Shown in pieces: positions 35,302-45,067 of a stretch of DNA of 64,000 nt. The notes beneath the pieces were generated by a model that was given only the letters and a program-made list of their open reading frames with translations, ran no database searches and had not been told where the DNA came from. The DNA lies in assembly GCA_002478115.1 (NCBI GenBank), contig DLMH01000140.1, positions 62,001-126,000 of the forward strand, written 5' to 3'. Each line of letters starts with the position of its first letter. Within the stretch, counting starts at the first letter, position 1. This DNA comes from Candidatus Acidiferrum typicum. GTDB taxonomy: Bacteria; Acidobacteriota; Terriglobia; Acidiferrales; UBA7541. The translations under genes and the position numbers were made by a program.

Positions 35302-35538
35302 TTGGCCACCTCAAAATCCCTCAGGGCAATGGAGGGAACGGGAAATTGTAGCCGAAAAGAGTGCGGGCTGGGAAACGCGGAGCCGCACTAGAGTGACACG
35401 TGGAGTCGAGGACAGAGCAAGAGGTCGCGAGCAGGGGGCTGAACGATTTGACAGTAGCGCTCTGGGCAACCGTGCGGCATCGTGGCATGGAACCGGGCTA
35501 AGATAGAAGAATAGAAAAGCTCCAGCCAGGGAGGGACA

Positions 35539-35859
35539 GTGGAACGCGAACGCCGCCGCACGCCGAGGTATGTGTTTTTCGCCAGCGCCGAACTCTTTGA
35601 AGAGAAATCGGAAGTGCGCATCGCTTCGCGGGTCAGTGAATTGAGCCTGTACGGGTGTTACCTGGACATGATGAATCCCTTCCCCAAGGACACCATGGTT
35701 CTACTGAAGATTTGGGCCGACGAAATGGTTTTTCAGACGAAAGGCAGAATCATTTACGCGCAGCCCAACATGGGCGCCGGCGTTGTTTTCCTCGGTGTGC
35801 AACCGGAGTTTCTGCCGATCCTGCAACACTGGCTCGAAGTCACTGCCAAAAAACAGTAG
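35539..35859 (+). CDS. PilZ domain protein
   Basis: 106 residues, a single PilZ-like beta-barrel. An Arg-rich RRRTPR segment near the N-terminus and VSELSLYGCYLD correspond to the RxxxR and (D/N)xSxxG cyclic-di-GMP motifs, though the second has Glu in place of Asp/Asn. It may bind cyclic di-GMP or be a non-binding relative. The start is a GTG with GGGAGGG just upstream. It stands alone between divergent and convergent neighbours. Confidence 0.75.
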   Translation: MERERRRTPRYVFFASAELFEEKSEVRIASRVSELSLYGCYLDMMNPFPKDTMVLLKIWADEMVFQTKGRIIYAQPNMGAGVVFLGVQPEFLPILQHWLEVTAKKQ

Positions 35860-35933
35860 CGCTCACCCTCAAAAGCTATTTTTGCGAGAAGAGTAAGGAC
35901 ACAGCCGGGAACGGCTGTGGCAGGGATACGCGC

Positions 35934-36596
35934 TCAGGTATGAGCCGGAAGCACGGAGCGCAGGACGGCGAAGTAGTGGCAGGTGCTGCCGCCAAGCACG
36001 AAAAGGTGCCAGATGGCGTGGGCATACGGGATGCGCTCGGAAGCGTAGAAAATAATCCCCGCGGTGTAGAACAGCCCGCCAGCAAGCAGCAACACTAACG
36101 TCGTCGCGGTGATGTGCGCAAACACGGGCTTGGCGGCAATCACCACCAGCCATCCCATGCCCACGTAAACCGCCGTCGAGAGGAAGCCGAAGCGCTCGAC
36201 AAACCAGAATTTGAAAACGATGCCGGCGACCGCAAGTCCCCAAACCACGCCGAAGAGCGACCAGCCCCATGCGCCGCGCAGATTCACTAGCAGAAAGGGC
36301 GTATACGTGCCCGCAATCAGAAGATAGATTGCCGAGTGATCGAAAATGCGCAGAGCGCGTTTGAAGCGCGGCGACGGAATGGCGTGGTAAAGCGTGGAAG
36401 CGGCGTACAGGCAAACCAGCGTGCTGCCGTAAATCGCGCAGGCCACGATGTGCCACGGCGTGCCGCGTAGCGCCGCGAGCACCAACAAAACCACGAAACC
36501 CACGATGCTTAGCGCGAGGCCAAGGCCGTGCGTGACGGCGTTAGCCAGCTCCTCGATCGCGATGTGCCGACGCAACCTGCGAACGAATTGCTCCAT
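35934..36596 (-). CDS. Hemolysin III/PAQR-family membrane protein
   Basis: About 220 residues, seven predicted hydrophobic segments. The family metal-ligand pattern is present: YHAIPS and FDHSAIYLLIAGTYTPF in the first half, and AHAIWHLFVLGGSTCHYF at the end. Bacterial members are inner-membrane proteins related to adiponectin receptors and are thought to act as hydrolases; their role is unsettled. The ATG at 36596 (MEQFVRRLRRHIAIEELANA) matches the family N-terminus. Confidence 0.88.
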   Translation of the reverse strand: MEQFVRRLRRHIAIEELANAVTHGLGLALSIVGFVVLLVLAALRGTPWHIVACAIYGSTLVCLYAASTLYHAIPSPRFKRALRIFDHSAIYLLIAGTYTPFLLVNLRGAWGWSLFGVVWGLAVAGIVFKFWFVERFGFLSTAVYVGMGWLVVIAAKPVFAHITATTLVLLLAGGLFYTAGIIFYASERIPYAHAIWHLFVLGGSTCHYFAVLRSVLPAHT

Positions 36597-36832
36597 ACCT
36601 ATTAGAGTGCGCGCCTGCGGGAAGCGTGACAAGGGCGGAATGCGGCTCGGGTAACATGCGCGCGACGCCCGTTCTGGCTTCCCCGAATGTTCTTTTTTCG
36701 AAGCCCGGATTTCTTACCAAGGCGCGGCGGCGTGCCCGGGCCGTCGAAATAAAAAACGAGACGGACGGTTTGCTGTTTCGGGTTCAATCCTCATGATGCT
36801 GGTTTCATCACAGACAAAGCGCCCGCCTCAGA

Positions 36833-36845
36833 AGGCGGCCGCTAC
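36833..36845. repeat. AGGCGGCCGCTAC motif overlapping a stop codon
   Basis: This is the inverse of GTAGCGGCCGCCT found at 1554 and again inverted at 47084. It includes the TAG stop of the octaheme cytochrome gene. The same 210 bp spacer also has a small TGATG/CATCA hairpin and no tRNA. Confidence 0.65.
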
Positions 36846-38131
36846 TGTTTGTAGCGCTCCTTGTAGTAGTCAATCTGCTGCTGCAGCTCTTCCTTGGATA
36901 GGCCGGCGGTCCATTTGTGGAAGTCGGACTTCATGACGTCGGCGGTTACTCCCGGCATGAGCTGTTCGGCCTCGGGAATGAATTCCATGTAGAAGGTTTT
37001 CGCCACTTCGTAGAAGCCGTGCCACTGCGTGTAATCCGGGCCCATCATGGCCGTGCCCATGCGCGCGCGGCGGCCCTGGTGGTGCCACAGCTCGTAGTAG
37101 GTCCATTCGATCTTTTCGTCGAAGGGCGTGGGCGTAAGTTTTTTCGCGGCGTACAGCTTGTCCATGATGGACTTGGCGGGCTTGGCGAATTTTTCGTTGT
37201 AGAGGTCGATGGTGGCCTCGTACTGCGCGTAAAAATTGTTGATCCAGCCGGTGGCGTGGCAATTGGAACAGACGTCCTGCATGGAAATGCGGCGGCGCTC
37301 CCAATTATCGAGCTTGATGGAAACGGCCGGGCGCAGCGTGATGCTGATGCGGTCGCCAACGTCGTGCGTGACACCCTGATTCGGTGTGGCGGACATGTGG
37401 CAGGTGGCACAGGTGGGCGCGGCGGAATAATCCTTGCCGACGATCCAGGATTTCGAGTCGAGATTCATCTTGGCGATGTTGGCGCGAAACTGGATGCCGT
37501 GCTTGGACTCGTTGTAGATCTCGATTTGCGGATGATCGGGGCCGAGGTGGCATTTGCCGCAATTTTCCGGTTGCCGCGCCAGCGCGGAGCTGAAGAAGTG
37601 CCGCCCGTGGCACGCGGCGCAGGAGCCTTTGCTGCCATCGGGATTCACGCGGCCGATGCCGCTGTTCGGCCAGGTGACCGGATCAAAGCGGCCGTCGCCG
37701 AGATACTTCACTTCGCTGCCATGGCACTGGCGGCATCCGTTGTTCGCCGCGGGCCCGCCTTCCACAATTTCGCCGAGCATGTTGTCCAGCGAGCCGATGA
37801 ATTGCGCCGCGGCGGCGTGATGGCTTTTTTCAAACTGCTTGGCTTCGGCGGCGTGGCAGCGCGCGCAATAGTTCGGCGTCACGATGACGGCGATTTTGTA
37901 GCCGTAATGCTCGAACGTCGCGGGGTCCTTGGGATCCGCCTGATGGCAGGAATAACAATCGACGCCCTTTTTGGCGTGCGCGCTAGACTGCCACTGTTCC
38001 ACGACGCCAGGAGTGGAAGAAGAGTGGCATTCGATGCAGGCTTTGCCGGCTTGGGTGATTTGCGGCGTTTGCGCGTGAAGAAAAAAGCCCGCGAGGAAAA
38101 TCAGGAGGATGGAGAAAAAATGAATACGCAT
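36842..38131 (-). CDS. Octaheme cytochrome c, hydroxylamine oxidoreductase-like
   Basis: 429 residues from the ATG at 38131, preceded by a strong GGAGGG. A signal peptide (MRIHFFSILLIFLAGFFLHAQ) directs export. Eight CxxCH heme-binding motifs stand at about residues 32, 59, 89, 133, 171, 191, 241 and 288, followed by a helical C-terminus containing MGPDYTQWHGFYE. The count and helical tail match the HAO/octaheme family, which interconverts nitrogen oxides, hydroxylamine or hydrazine. Whether the tail tyrosine forms the heme crosslink that separates oxidative HAO from reductive forms cannot be decided without an alignment. No quinol partner is adjacent. Confidence 0.85.
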   Translation of the reverse strand: MRIHFFSILLIFLAGFFLHAQTPQITQAGKACIECHSSSTPGVVEQWQSSAHAKKGVDCYSCHQADPKDPATFEHYGYKIAVIVTPNYCARCHAAEAKQFEKSHHAAAAQFIGSLDNMLGEIVEGGPAANNGCRQCHGSEVKYLGDGRFDPVTWPNSGIGRVNPDGSKGSCAACHGRHFFSSALARQPENCGKCHLGPDHPQIEIYNESKHGIQFRANIAKMNLDSKSWIVGKDYSAAPTCATCHMSATPNQGVTHDVGDRISITLRPAVSIKLDNWERRRISMQDVCSNCHATGWINNFYAQYEATIDLYNEKFAKPAKSIMDKLYAAKKLTPTPFDEKIEWTYYELWHHQGRRARMGTAMMGPDYTQWHGFYEVAKTFYMEFIPEAEQLMPGVTADVMKSDFHKWTAGLSKEELQQQIDYYKERYKQ

Positions 38132-38238
38132 GAACCCTCCATGAAACAGTTTCACTTGGGTAGGAGCGCCGAAGCAGATTGTATATCCATGCGAAGCGTG
38201 GGTGGAGGGCTAAATAGGATTTGCGCGCGTGGTGCGGG

Positions 38239-39876
38239 CTAAAAGCCCGGGGCGCCGGTGGAGGCAGGGCGCATCTCCGGGGCGTTCACGCCAAAGCGCA
38301 GATGCGCGAACCAGGATTGGCTGAGAGACATAAAGCCGGTGTAGAGGTAGCCCCAGACAAACAACAGCAGAAACGGCACGGTGGCGTAATTCTCGTTGCG
38401 GATGGCGTAGGCCACGGTGAGCGCGAAATACAGGCCGAGGGCGACCTCAAAATAGGGCATCCAGCCGGCCTTGTTTTTGTACTTTTTCGCGGCAAAAGTG
38501 CCGCTCTTGCCTTCGATTTTGAATTTCGGCGTGCGCGCAAAATCCGATTTTTTCCCGACGAGGGCTTCGAGCACCGCCTGGGCATTGCGCACGCTGATGC
38601 CGATGCCGGTGGCCATCACGAAGGGCATGTACAGAAATGTTTTCAGCCACGTCTTGGGGCGCAATTCCTTTTGCGCCGCGAGATAAAAACTGGAGATGGA
38701 GCAGGTGGAAGCGAGGAACAACGGCAGATCGATCACCAGCATCTGGAACCAGCCTTGATAGAAACGCACGATCATGGCCGGCAAAAGCATCGTGGAAAGC
38801 AGAACCATCAGCGGGTAAGAAATGTTGGCGGTCAAATGGAAAAACGCTTCGGATTTTACGTGGAAGGGCGCATTCGAGCGGAGCACCCTGGGCAGAATTT
38901 TCTTCGCGGTTTGCATCAGGCCCTTGGCCCAGCGGGCCTGCTGCGCTTTGAAGCCGTTCATGTCCACGGGAAGTTCGGAAGCGCACTCGATGTCCGGCAG
39001 GTAGAGAAATTTCCAGCCTTTCAACTGCGCGCGGTAGGAGAGATCGGTGTCCTCGGTCAGCGTGTCATGTTCCCAGCCGCCGGCGGCTTCAATGGCCGCG
39101 CGGCGCCACACGCCGGCAGTGCCGTTGAAATTGAAGAAGGTGCCGCGGCGCGAGCGCCCGCCATGTTCGATGACAAAGTGGCCATCCAGGAGAATCGTCT
39201 CGACGCGGGTGAGGAGCGAATAATCGGAGTTGAGATAGGTCCAGCGCGTTTGCACCATGCCGATGTTTTCGCCGCCGCCGGGCGCTAGGAAATACGGGAT
39301 GGTGCGGCGCAGGAAATCGGGCGTGGGGATGAAGTCCGCATCGAAGATGGCCACAAACTCGCCCCGTGATGTTTTCAGGCCGTGCTCCAGCGCTCCGGCT
39401 TTGAAGCCTTCGCGGTTGGTGCGGTGAATGTAAACGATCGGCAGGCCCGTGGCGGCGTGGCGTTCCACGCAGGCACGCGCGACTTCGCGGGTTTCGTCGT
39501 TGGAGTCGTCGAGCACCTGGATGTCCAGCAACTCGCGCGGATACTCGAACTGGGAAACGGCGTCGACCAGGCGCTCGATGACGTAGCGCTCATTGAAGAT
39601 GGGAAGCTGTATGGTAACCTTGGGCCAGTTTTCCACGTGCGGCGGAATTGCAGGAATGTTTTTGCGGTAGACGTAGTAATCGTAAATCAGGGCGTAGCGG
39701 TGCAGGCCGTAGAACGCCAGGACGAACAGCACGATGAAGTAGGGAATCATCATCGCCAGATCGAAGGCGTTGGCGTTGTACACCCCGGTGAAGGTGCGGT
39801 CCGTGATTTTGTGCCAGTAGTGGCTCAGCGGACCCTGCTGCAACGCGGCGAATAGAAATGGAGCGAAGTTCAACAA
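38239..39876 (-). CDS. Membrane-bound processive family 2 glycosyltransferase (CslA/cellulose-synthase-like)
   Basis: 545 residues with an N-terminal membrane segment ([18 protein letters not shown]) and a GT-A domain holding [25 protein letters not shown] and QQARWAKG, the D-D-D-QxxRW set of processive beta-glycan synthases. Several C-terminal membrane spans follow. It is likely to polymerise and export a mannan- or glucan-type chain. The start is a TTG at 39876 with GGAGAG 11 nt upstream; it overlaps by 19 nt the divergent next gene, so a start further in (Met42) is possible, although it would remove conserved-looking sequence. Confidence 0.87.
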   Translation of the reverse strand: MLNFAPFLFAALQQGPLSHYWHKITDRTFTGVYNANAFDLAMMIPYFIVLFVLAFYGLHRYALIYDYYVYRKNIPAIPPHVENWPKVTIQLPIFNERYVIERLVDAVSQFEYPRELLDIQVLDDSNDETREVARACVERHAATGLPIVYIHRTNREGFKAGALEHGLKTSRGEFVAIFDADFIPTPDFLRRTIPYFLAPGGGENIGMVQTRWTYLNSDYSLLTRVETILLDGHFVIEHGGRSRRGTFFNFNGTAGVWRRAAIEAAGGWEHDTLTEDTDLSYRAQLKGWKFLYLPDIECASELPVDMNGFKAQQARWAKGLMQTAKKILPRVLRSNAPFHVKSEAFFHLTANISYPLMVLLSTMLLPAMIVRFYQGWFQMLVIDLPLFLASTCSISSFYLAAQKELRPKTWLKTFLYMPFVMATGIGISVRNAQAVLEALVGKKSDFARTPKFKIEGKSGTFAAKKYKNKAGWMPYFEVALGLYFALTVAYAIRNENYATVPFLLLFVWGYLYTGFMSLSQSWFAHLRFGVNAPEMRPASTGAPGF

Positions 39877-41216
39877 AATCCGTGTCTCTCCAAATACCCT
39901 CTGAAAAACAAGCGAACCGCCGGCAAGTGCTCTGGCTGCTGGGGGCAGGCGTGCTGCTGGAAGCGTTCTACCTGCGGATGCACAGCCTCTACTACCTGAA
40001 AAATCACGCCATTGCGTTCATCGAACTGGCGCTGGCCGCGGGAGTAGTCTACTTGATTGCGCTGTACGGAATCGAGCGCACGCGGTCCTCGCGCACTGCC
40101 ACCATTCTACTGATTTTTGCGGCAATTGCATTTCGCGCGCCGCTCTGGCCGATGCAGCCGACGCTTTCCGACGATTTGCAGCGGTACCGCTGGGACGGCA
40201 AAGTGCAAGCGCATGGCTTGAATCCTTATTCCACCGTGCCGAAGGACCCGCGCATGGCTGCGCTGTGGGACAAATACTACGAGGTCATGCCGGCGCGCGA
40301 AATGCCTTCGATTTACCCGCCGGCCTCGCAATGGGTGTTTCGCGCGACGTGGAAGCTCTTTCCCGGGCCCACGGCATTCAAGGTTCCCTTTGCTGCGGCG
40401 GATGTGCTGGCGCTGTTGCTGCTGGCGTGGATGTTCCGCAAGGAGCCCGACCGCAACTTTCGCGTGGCGGTGTATGCGTGGAATCCGCTGGTGATCGTGG
40501 AGTTTGCCGGCAGCGGCCACAACGATGCGCTGGCAATTCTGGGGATCGTGTGCGGGCTGGCGCTGGTCAAGAACTGGAAGGTGCTGGCGAACGCGCCGAT
40601 TGCGCTTGCCGCGATGGCCAAAGCGTTCCCGGCATTGCTGATTCCGGTGTGGATCCGCAAAGCAGGATGGCCGGAGAAGCGCGCGGGTTGGTGGGCCGCG
40701 GCTGTGGCGGGCGGGACGATGCTGGCGGTGCTCGCGCCGTATTGGGATGCGCTGGGGATGTTTCACGCCAACATGACCTATTACGAAGCGACCTGGAAGA
40801 ATTACAACGCCAGTTTGTACACGGTGATCGACTGGCTCGCCGGCGGAAAGGCAAGAATCGCGCCGCTCGTCGGAATCGGCGCTTGTTGGGGACTGTCACT
40901 CTGGCTGGCGTGGAAACGCGTGGAGCCCGCGCGCGCCGCCTATCTGTTGATCGGGACGATCCTGGCCTTCAGCGCGAACGGATATTCGTGGTATTTCACG
41001 TGGATCGTGCCGATGCTATGCTTCTATCCCAATCCGGCGTGGCTGTTGCTGACGGTGTTGCAGTTCCTTTCCTATAACGTGCTGATTGGCTACGGCATAT
41101 TGGGCGTGTTTAAGTTTGACCCGTTTCTGCAGGCGTTGGTGTACGGGCCATTTTACGCCTTGCTTGTCGGATCGTTTTTTTACGGCCGGTGGAAGCGGAA
41201 AGTCAACGCCTCCTGA
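39858..41216 (+). CDS. Polytopic membrane glycosyltransferase (GT87/mannosyltransferase-like)
   Basis: 452 residues and about ten hydrophobic spans. An acidic luminal loop after the first spans contains TLSDDLQRYRWDGKVQAHGLNPY, resembling the catalytic DD loop of GT-C enzymes that use polyprenyl-phosphate sugars, and a central WNPLVIVEFAGSGHNDALA is typical of the GT87 group. It likely adds mannose or a related sugar to a cell-envelope lipid or glycan. It is divergent from the GT2 gene and followed 6 bp later by the chromate transporter. Donor and acceptor are unknown. Confidence 0.8.
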   Translation: MERSSTKSVSLQIPSEKQANRRQVLWLLGAGVLLEAFYLRMHSLYYLKNHAIAFIELALAAGVVYLIALYGIERTRSSRTATILLIFAAIAFRAPLWPMQPTLSDDLQRYRWDGKVQAHGLNPYSTVPKDPRMAALWDKYYEVMPAREMPSIYPPASQWVFRATWKLFPGPTAFKVPFAAADVLALLLLAWMFRKEPDRNFRVAVYAWNPLVIVEFAGSGHNDALAILGIVCGLALVKNWKVLANAPIALAAMAKAFPALLIPVWIRKAGWPEKRAGWWAAAVAGGTMLAVLAPYWDALGMFHANMTYYEATWKNYNASLYTVIDWLAGGKARIAPLVGIGACWGLSLWLAWKRVEPARAAYLLIGTILAFSANGYSWYFTWIVPMLCFYPNPAWLLLTVLQFLSYNVLIGYGILGVFKFDPFLQALVYGPFYALLVGSFFYGRWKRKVNAS

Positions 41217-41222
41217 AGACTC

Positions 41223-42356
41223 ATGGAACAGCGGGGAACATTGCCGGAGATTGCGCGCGAGTTTCTGCGCCTGGGGTTCGTCGCCTACGGCGGCGCCGCC
41301 GCGCACATCGCGATGATGGAAGAGCGGTTCGTGCGTCAACGCGCGTGGGTGACGCGGGAACGATTTGTGGATCTGGTCGGCGCCGTCAATCTTCTGCCGG
41401 GACCCAGCTCGACGGAACTCGCGATCTATCTCGGAGAAATTCGCGGCGGAGTGCCGGGCCTGATCACGGCGGGTGCTTGCTTCATCCTGCCTGCGGCGGT
41501 GCTGGTGGTGGCGCTCGCGTGGGCGTATCTGCGGTTTGGCGCGGTGCCGCAGATGGCGGGCTTGCTGTTCGGAATCAAGCCCGTGGTTGTCGCACTGATG
41601 GCGCAGGCGATCTGGAACCTGTCGCGAACGGCGCTGAAGAGTGCGGCGCTGGCGATATTAGCGGTTTGTGTGGTCGCACTCGCCGCCTGGGGAATCCATG
41701 CGCTGCTGTTGCTGATCGGCGCGGGAATCCTGTGGATGATCATCGGCGCGGGGAGGAGTCTCGCCAGAACCAGGGCGGCGGTTGTTGGAATGATTGGCAC
41801 GGGAGCCGCTGGTGCGGGCGGTGCGATTGGCGCGGTTCCCGTGTTTCTCTATTTCGCGAAAATCGGCGCGGTACTTTTTGGCAGCGGCTACGTGCTGCTG
41901 GCGGTGCTGCGCGCCGACCTTGTGGCGAAGCTGCACTGGCTGAGCGACGCACAGTTGCTGGACGCGATCGCCGTGAGCCAGGCCACCCCAGGCCCCTTTT
42001 TCACGGTGGCTACTTTTATTGGTTACATCTTGGCGGGATGGAGAGGCGCGGCATTGGCAACGTTGGGAATGTTTTTGCCGGCGTTTGTGTACGTGGGTGC
42101 AACCGCGGGTTTCCTCCCCAAGTTGCGCAAATTGCCGGTAGCCGGCGCGTTTCTGGATGGCGTGAATGCCGCGGCCGTCGCATTGATGGCCTACGTGGGC
42201 GGGCAATTTGCGCGCGCTTCACTGGTGAACGCGCCGGCTGTGGTTCTGGCCATCGTGAGCGCCGTGCTCGTCTTCCGCTACAAAATAAATTCCGCGTGGC
42301 TGGTGCTCGGCGGCGCCATTGCGGGAATTTTTCTTCACGCCCTCGGCATCATTTAA
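41223..42356 (+). CDS. chrA: Chromate transporter, two-domain ChrA type
   Basis: 377 residues made of two tandem CHR domains. The first begins with FLRLGFVAYGGAAAHIAMMEE and LLPGPSSTELAIYLG, and the second has KIGAVLFGSGYVLLAVLRADLV and AVSQATPGPFFTVATFIGY. ChrA exports chromate from the cytoplasm, or exchanges it with sulfate, across the inner membrane. It follows the GT87-like gene by only 6 bp. No chrB regulator is nearby, so a role in ordinary anion transport is possible. Confidence 0.92.
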   Translation: MEQRGTLPEIAREFLRLGFVAYGGAAAHIAMMEERFVRQRAWVTRERFVDLVGAVNLLPGPSSTELAIYLGEIRGGVPGLITAGACFILPAAVLVVALAWAYLRFGAVPQMAGLLFGIKPVVVALMAQAIWNLSRTALKSAALAILAVCVVALAAWGIHALLLLIGAGILWMIIGAGRSLARTRAAVVGMIGTGAAGAGGAIGAVPVFLYFAKIGAVLFGSGYVLLAVLRADLVAKLHWLSDAQLLDAIAVSQATPGPFFTVATFIGYILAGWRGAALATLGMFLPAFVYVGATAGFLPKLRKLPVAGAFLDGVNAAAVALMAYVGGQFARASLVNAPAVVLAIVSAVLVFRYKINSAWLVLGGAIAGIFLHALGII

Positions 42357-42365
42357 AGCTGACGA

Positions 42366-43328
42366 TTAGGGAATGAGCACAATCTTGCCGAAGGCGCCGG
42401 GGGCCAGGACGTCGATGTGGGCTTGCGGCGCGTCCTTTAACGGAAGTTCCTTGCCAACGATCGGGCGCAAGGTGCCGTTTTCGAGGCCGGCAGCGATGGC
42501 AGCATGAATTTCCGCACACTCAGCCTCCGTGGCCGCCCAAAGCGTAAAGCCGCGAACGGCAGCGCGCCGCGCCATCAATTCGCGAGGATTGATGGTGATC
42601 TCGCCGCGATTGCCAATGACAATGACGCGCCCGCGGAAGGCCAGCAGCTTCAGATCAGTCCCCAGATTCACGTTGGCCAGCATTTCGAGGATGAGATCGA
42701 TGCCGCGTCCGCCCGTGGCTTTCAGGATGTCTTCAGGATAGCCCGCTTTACTATGGTCAAAGACGTGATGCGCGCCTTCTTTCTTCACCAGTTCGAGGCC
42801 GCGCGAAGATCCAGCCGTGCCGATCACGGTCAAGCCCAAAGTGCGTGCCCACTGCACCGCGGCGATGCCAACGCCGCCGCTGGCGCCGTGGATCAGCAGT
42901 GTCTCGCCAGCGCGCGCATCGGCGTGGTGGCGCAGTGCCGTATAGGCTGTGCCGTATGGCACCCACAGCCCCGCGCCTTGCGAGAACGAGATTTTTTCCG
43001 GCAGCGGATACACCTGGTTCTCGCGTGCCAACGCATATTCGGCATAAGCGCCGGTGAGCGTGGTCGCCGTGTAGACGCGGTCGCCCGGTTTTACTTTGGC
43101 GACACCTTCGCCGACGGCCTCGATCGTGCCCGCCGCGTCGGAGCCGGGAGTATAGGGCAGCGCGGGTTTCACCGGGTACGCGCCGTTGCGCATGTAGGTG
43201 TCGTACGGGTTGACGCCCGCCGCGCGCACGCGCACGAGAACTTCACCGGGCCCGGGCTTGGGGGTGGGCACTTCATGAACCGCGAGAACTTCGGGGCCGC
43301 CGAATTGGTAAACCTGAATCGCTTTCAT
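42366..43328 (-). CDS. Zinc-independent NADPH:quinone reductase
   Basis: 320 residues of the medium-chain dehydrogenase superfamily, zeta-crystallin/Qor type: MKAIQVYQFGGPEVL at the start, the catalytic-domain AAGVNPYDTYMRNGAYP without zinc cysteines, and the NADPH loop IHGASGGVGIAAVQ. It reduces quinones or enones with NADPH in the cytosol. It converges with chrA and stands as a single gene. Confidence 0.9.
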   Translation of the reverse strand: MKAIQVYQFGGPEVLAVHEVPTPKPGPGEVLVRVRAAGVNPYDTYMRNGAYPVKPALPYTPGSDAAGTIEAVGEGVAKVKPGDRVYTATTLTGAYAEYALARENQVYPLPEKISFSQGAGLWVPYGTAYTALRHHADARAGETLLIHGASGGVGIAAVQWARTLGLTVIGTAGSSRGLELVKKEGAHHVFDHSKAGYPEDILKATGGRGIDLILEMLANVNLGTDLKLLAFRGRVIVIGNRGEITINPRELMARRAAVRGFTLWAATEAECAEIHAAIAAGLENGTLRPIVGKELPLKDAPQAHIDVLAPGAFGKIVLIP

Positions 43329-43449
43329 ACGTTATCTCCCATCAGCAAATCATAAACTCTTGATTGGATGCTTCCAGCGCAAATCTCACGACCACAAAAT
43401 ACAAAGAAATTCGTCCCAGCAGAAGCCGGGCAAGCCGCCGCAGTCCAGA

Positions 43450-44607
43450 TCAAAAATGGTCGTCGTGCAGCAGTGATGCTTCTTCCTTTTCGATCGTGCC
43501 GGAGGTTTGCGCCCACGCGGTTGTCTGCCAGTTGTCCTTGTGTTTCCTCGTGGGAATCCACGCCGGCAAGGGCTGGCGCAAATGGTTTGCGAGCGCGTAG
43601 ACGTAGGGCTCGTACATCGCGCGAAGCTCCGCAAGCTTGCGATCGGCTTCGGGGGTGCTGACGAGCTTTGTGCCATTCTTGGCCAGCTTGTCACGCAGAT
43701 GCAGGAGCGTTTCCGCGGGCAAGCGATCCTGCGGCAAGGGACGCGGCGCCGCCGAGAAAACCTGGCACAGATCGACTACTGCATGGCGTGCGATGGCGAA
43801 GGTGAGTTCGGCTTGTTTCGCGCAGGAATCTTCGATGCCCGCGATGGTCAGTGCGCAGGTGTCCAGGATGGCGGTGAGGGAGCCAATCCAGGATTGGTTG
43901 TCGTGTTGCGAGCGGAAATAGGCGAGCACCGGATAGGAGAGATGGCTCTCCAGCAATTCCGCGCACCAGCGCTCCCAATCTTTCAGCAGGTTGCGCAGCG
44001 CTTCATGGCCCGTGGAGTAACTGTGGCGGCGAAGCAGTTCGCCAGCAGTGGGCGGGGTGCCGGCGCGTGCATCGAGCAACGCGATATTCGTTTCGCGGCG
44101 GCCGAACGCGCCGTAAATAAACGGGAGGTAGCCAATCACGGCAGCGAGGAAGGCGAAACCAAAGCCGGCTTCGGCAACTACCAACAGGCGCGCCAAGCCG
44201 GAGCGCGGCACAACGTCACCTAGCCCCAGCGTGAAAAACGTCGTGCCGCTGAGGTACATGTCGGTGAATATGCTGGGGCTGGAACCGGTAAGATTGACAG
44301 CCGATCCAGCGCCGTATTGCATCATGCCGAAGCTGATGACCAAGCCGACGGCCCAAACACCCACGAGGGCCAACAGCGAGATCGGGCCGAAGAAGCCGAG
44401 GAAGGTCTCGCGCGTTTTGTGCGAAGGGAGCAGCCGGGCCGCCGTCTTCCAGGAGGACCAGGTCAAGAGGTAATAGAAGCGCGTCAGGCGAAATTTCCGG
44501 GTGACACGGCGCGGCAGGATGATCGCTTCAAAAGCGTCCCACGCCACGAGCAGAAAAACAGCTACACCTGCTAGAAAGACACCCGGAACGGGAATCATGC
44601 GTAGCAT
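43450..44607 (-). CDS. Two-pore-segment potassium-channel-like membrane protein
   Basis: About 385 residues. There are four hydrophobic segments in the first 190 residues, and between the last two the selectivity-filter-like TFFTLGLGDVVP (TxGxGD) of Ion_trans_2 channels. The C-terminal 190 residues are helical and cytosolic with no RCK or cyclic-nucleotide domain recognised. It probably conducts K+ or senses membrane state. The start is uncertain: GTG at 44616, ATG at 44607 (used) or ATG at 44598. Confidence 0.8.
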   Translation of the reverse strand: MLRMIPVPGVFLAGVAVFLLVAWDAFEAIILPRRVTRKFRLTRFYYLLTWSSWKTAARLLPSHKTRETFLGFFGPISLLALVGVWAVGLVISFGMMQYGAGSAVNLTGSSPSIFTDMYLSGTTFFTLGLGDVVPRSGLARLLVVAEAGFGFAFLAAVIGYLPFIYGAFGRRETNIALLDARAGTPPTAGELLRRHSYSTGHEALRNLLKDWERWCAELLESHLSYPVLAYFRSQHDNQSWIGSLTAILDTCALTIAGIEDSCAKQAELTFAIARHAVVDLCQVFSAAPRPLPQDRLPAETLLHLRDKLAKNGTKLVSTPEADRKLAELRAMYEPYVYALANHLRQPLPAWIPTRKHKDNWQTTAWAQTSGTIEKEEASLLHDDHF

Positions 44608-44641
44608 TGTACTCACTTTGCGGGGGAATACGCGGCGGCGA

Positions 44642-45067
44642 TCAGGAGATCAGCCGCGCATTCACGGAGATTTCCGCCTTGTACAGCTTGGAGACGGGGC
44701 AGCCGGTTTCCGCGGCCTTCACGGCGGCATCGAACTTGGCTTTGTCCGCGCCGGGAATGTTCGCGACGAGATCGAGATGGCTCTTGGTGATGGAGAAGCC
44801 TTCGCCAACCTTTTCGAGCGTGATCGTACACGTGGTTTCCAGTTTCGTGGCGGTGATTCCGGCGCCGCCGAGTTGCGCGGAAAGCGCCATGGTGAAGCAG
44901 CCGGCGTGCGCCGCCGCGAGAAGTTCTTCGGGATTTGTGCCCACAGCGTTCTCGAAGCGCGTGCCGAAGGAATACTGCGTGTTCTTCAGCGTGCCGCTAT
45001 CGGTGGAAATGGAGCCTTTGCCCGATTTCAGATCGCCTTGCCAGACTGCGGAAGCTTTGCGTTGCAT
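44642..45067 (-). CDS. osmC: OsmC-family peroxiredoxin
   Basis: 141 residues from the ATG at 45067, which has AGGAG 9 nt upstream. The redox cysteines are C57 (HAGCFTMAL) and C123 (ETGCPVSKLY), with GTNPEELLAAAHAGC being the classic OsmC motif. It reduces organic hydroperoxides with lipoylated or thiol partners in the cytosol. The frame extends upstream to 45142 without conservation. Confidence 0.93.
   Translation of the reverse strand: MQRKASAVWQGDLKSGKGSISTDSGTLKNTQYSFGTRFENAVGTNPEELLAAAHAGCFTMALSAQLGGAGITATKLETTCTITLEKVGEGFSITKSHLDLVANIPGADKAKFDAAVKAAETGCPVSKLYKAEISVNARLIS

Noticed and set aside
36720..36800. tRNA-like stretch with CGGGTTCAATCC
   Set aside because: The flanking bases do not form a T stem and no acceptor or anticodon arm can be built.
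36917..38242. Long plus-strand open frame opposite the octaheme cytochrome gene
   Set aside because: The minus strand has eight heme motifs and a good ribosome binding site; the plus-strand product is repetitive and unrecognisable.
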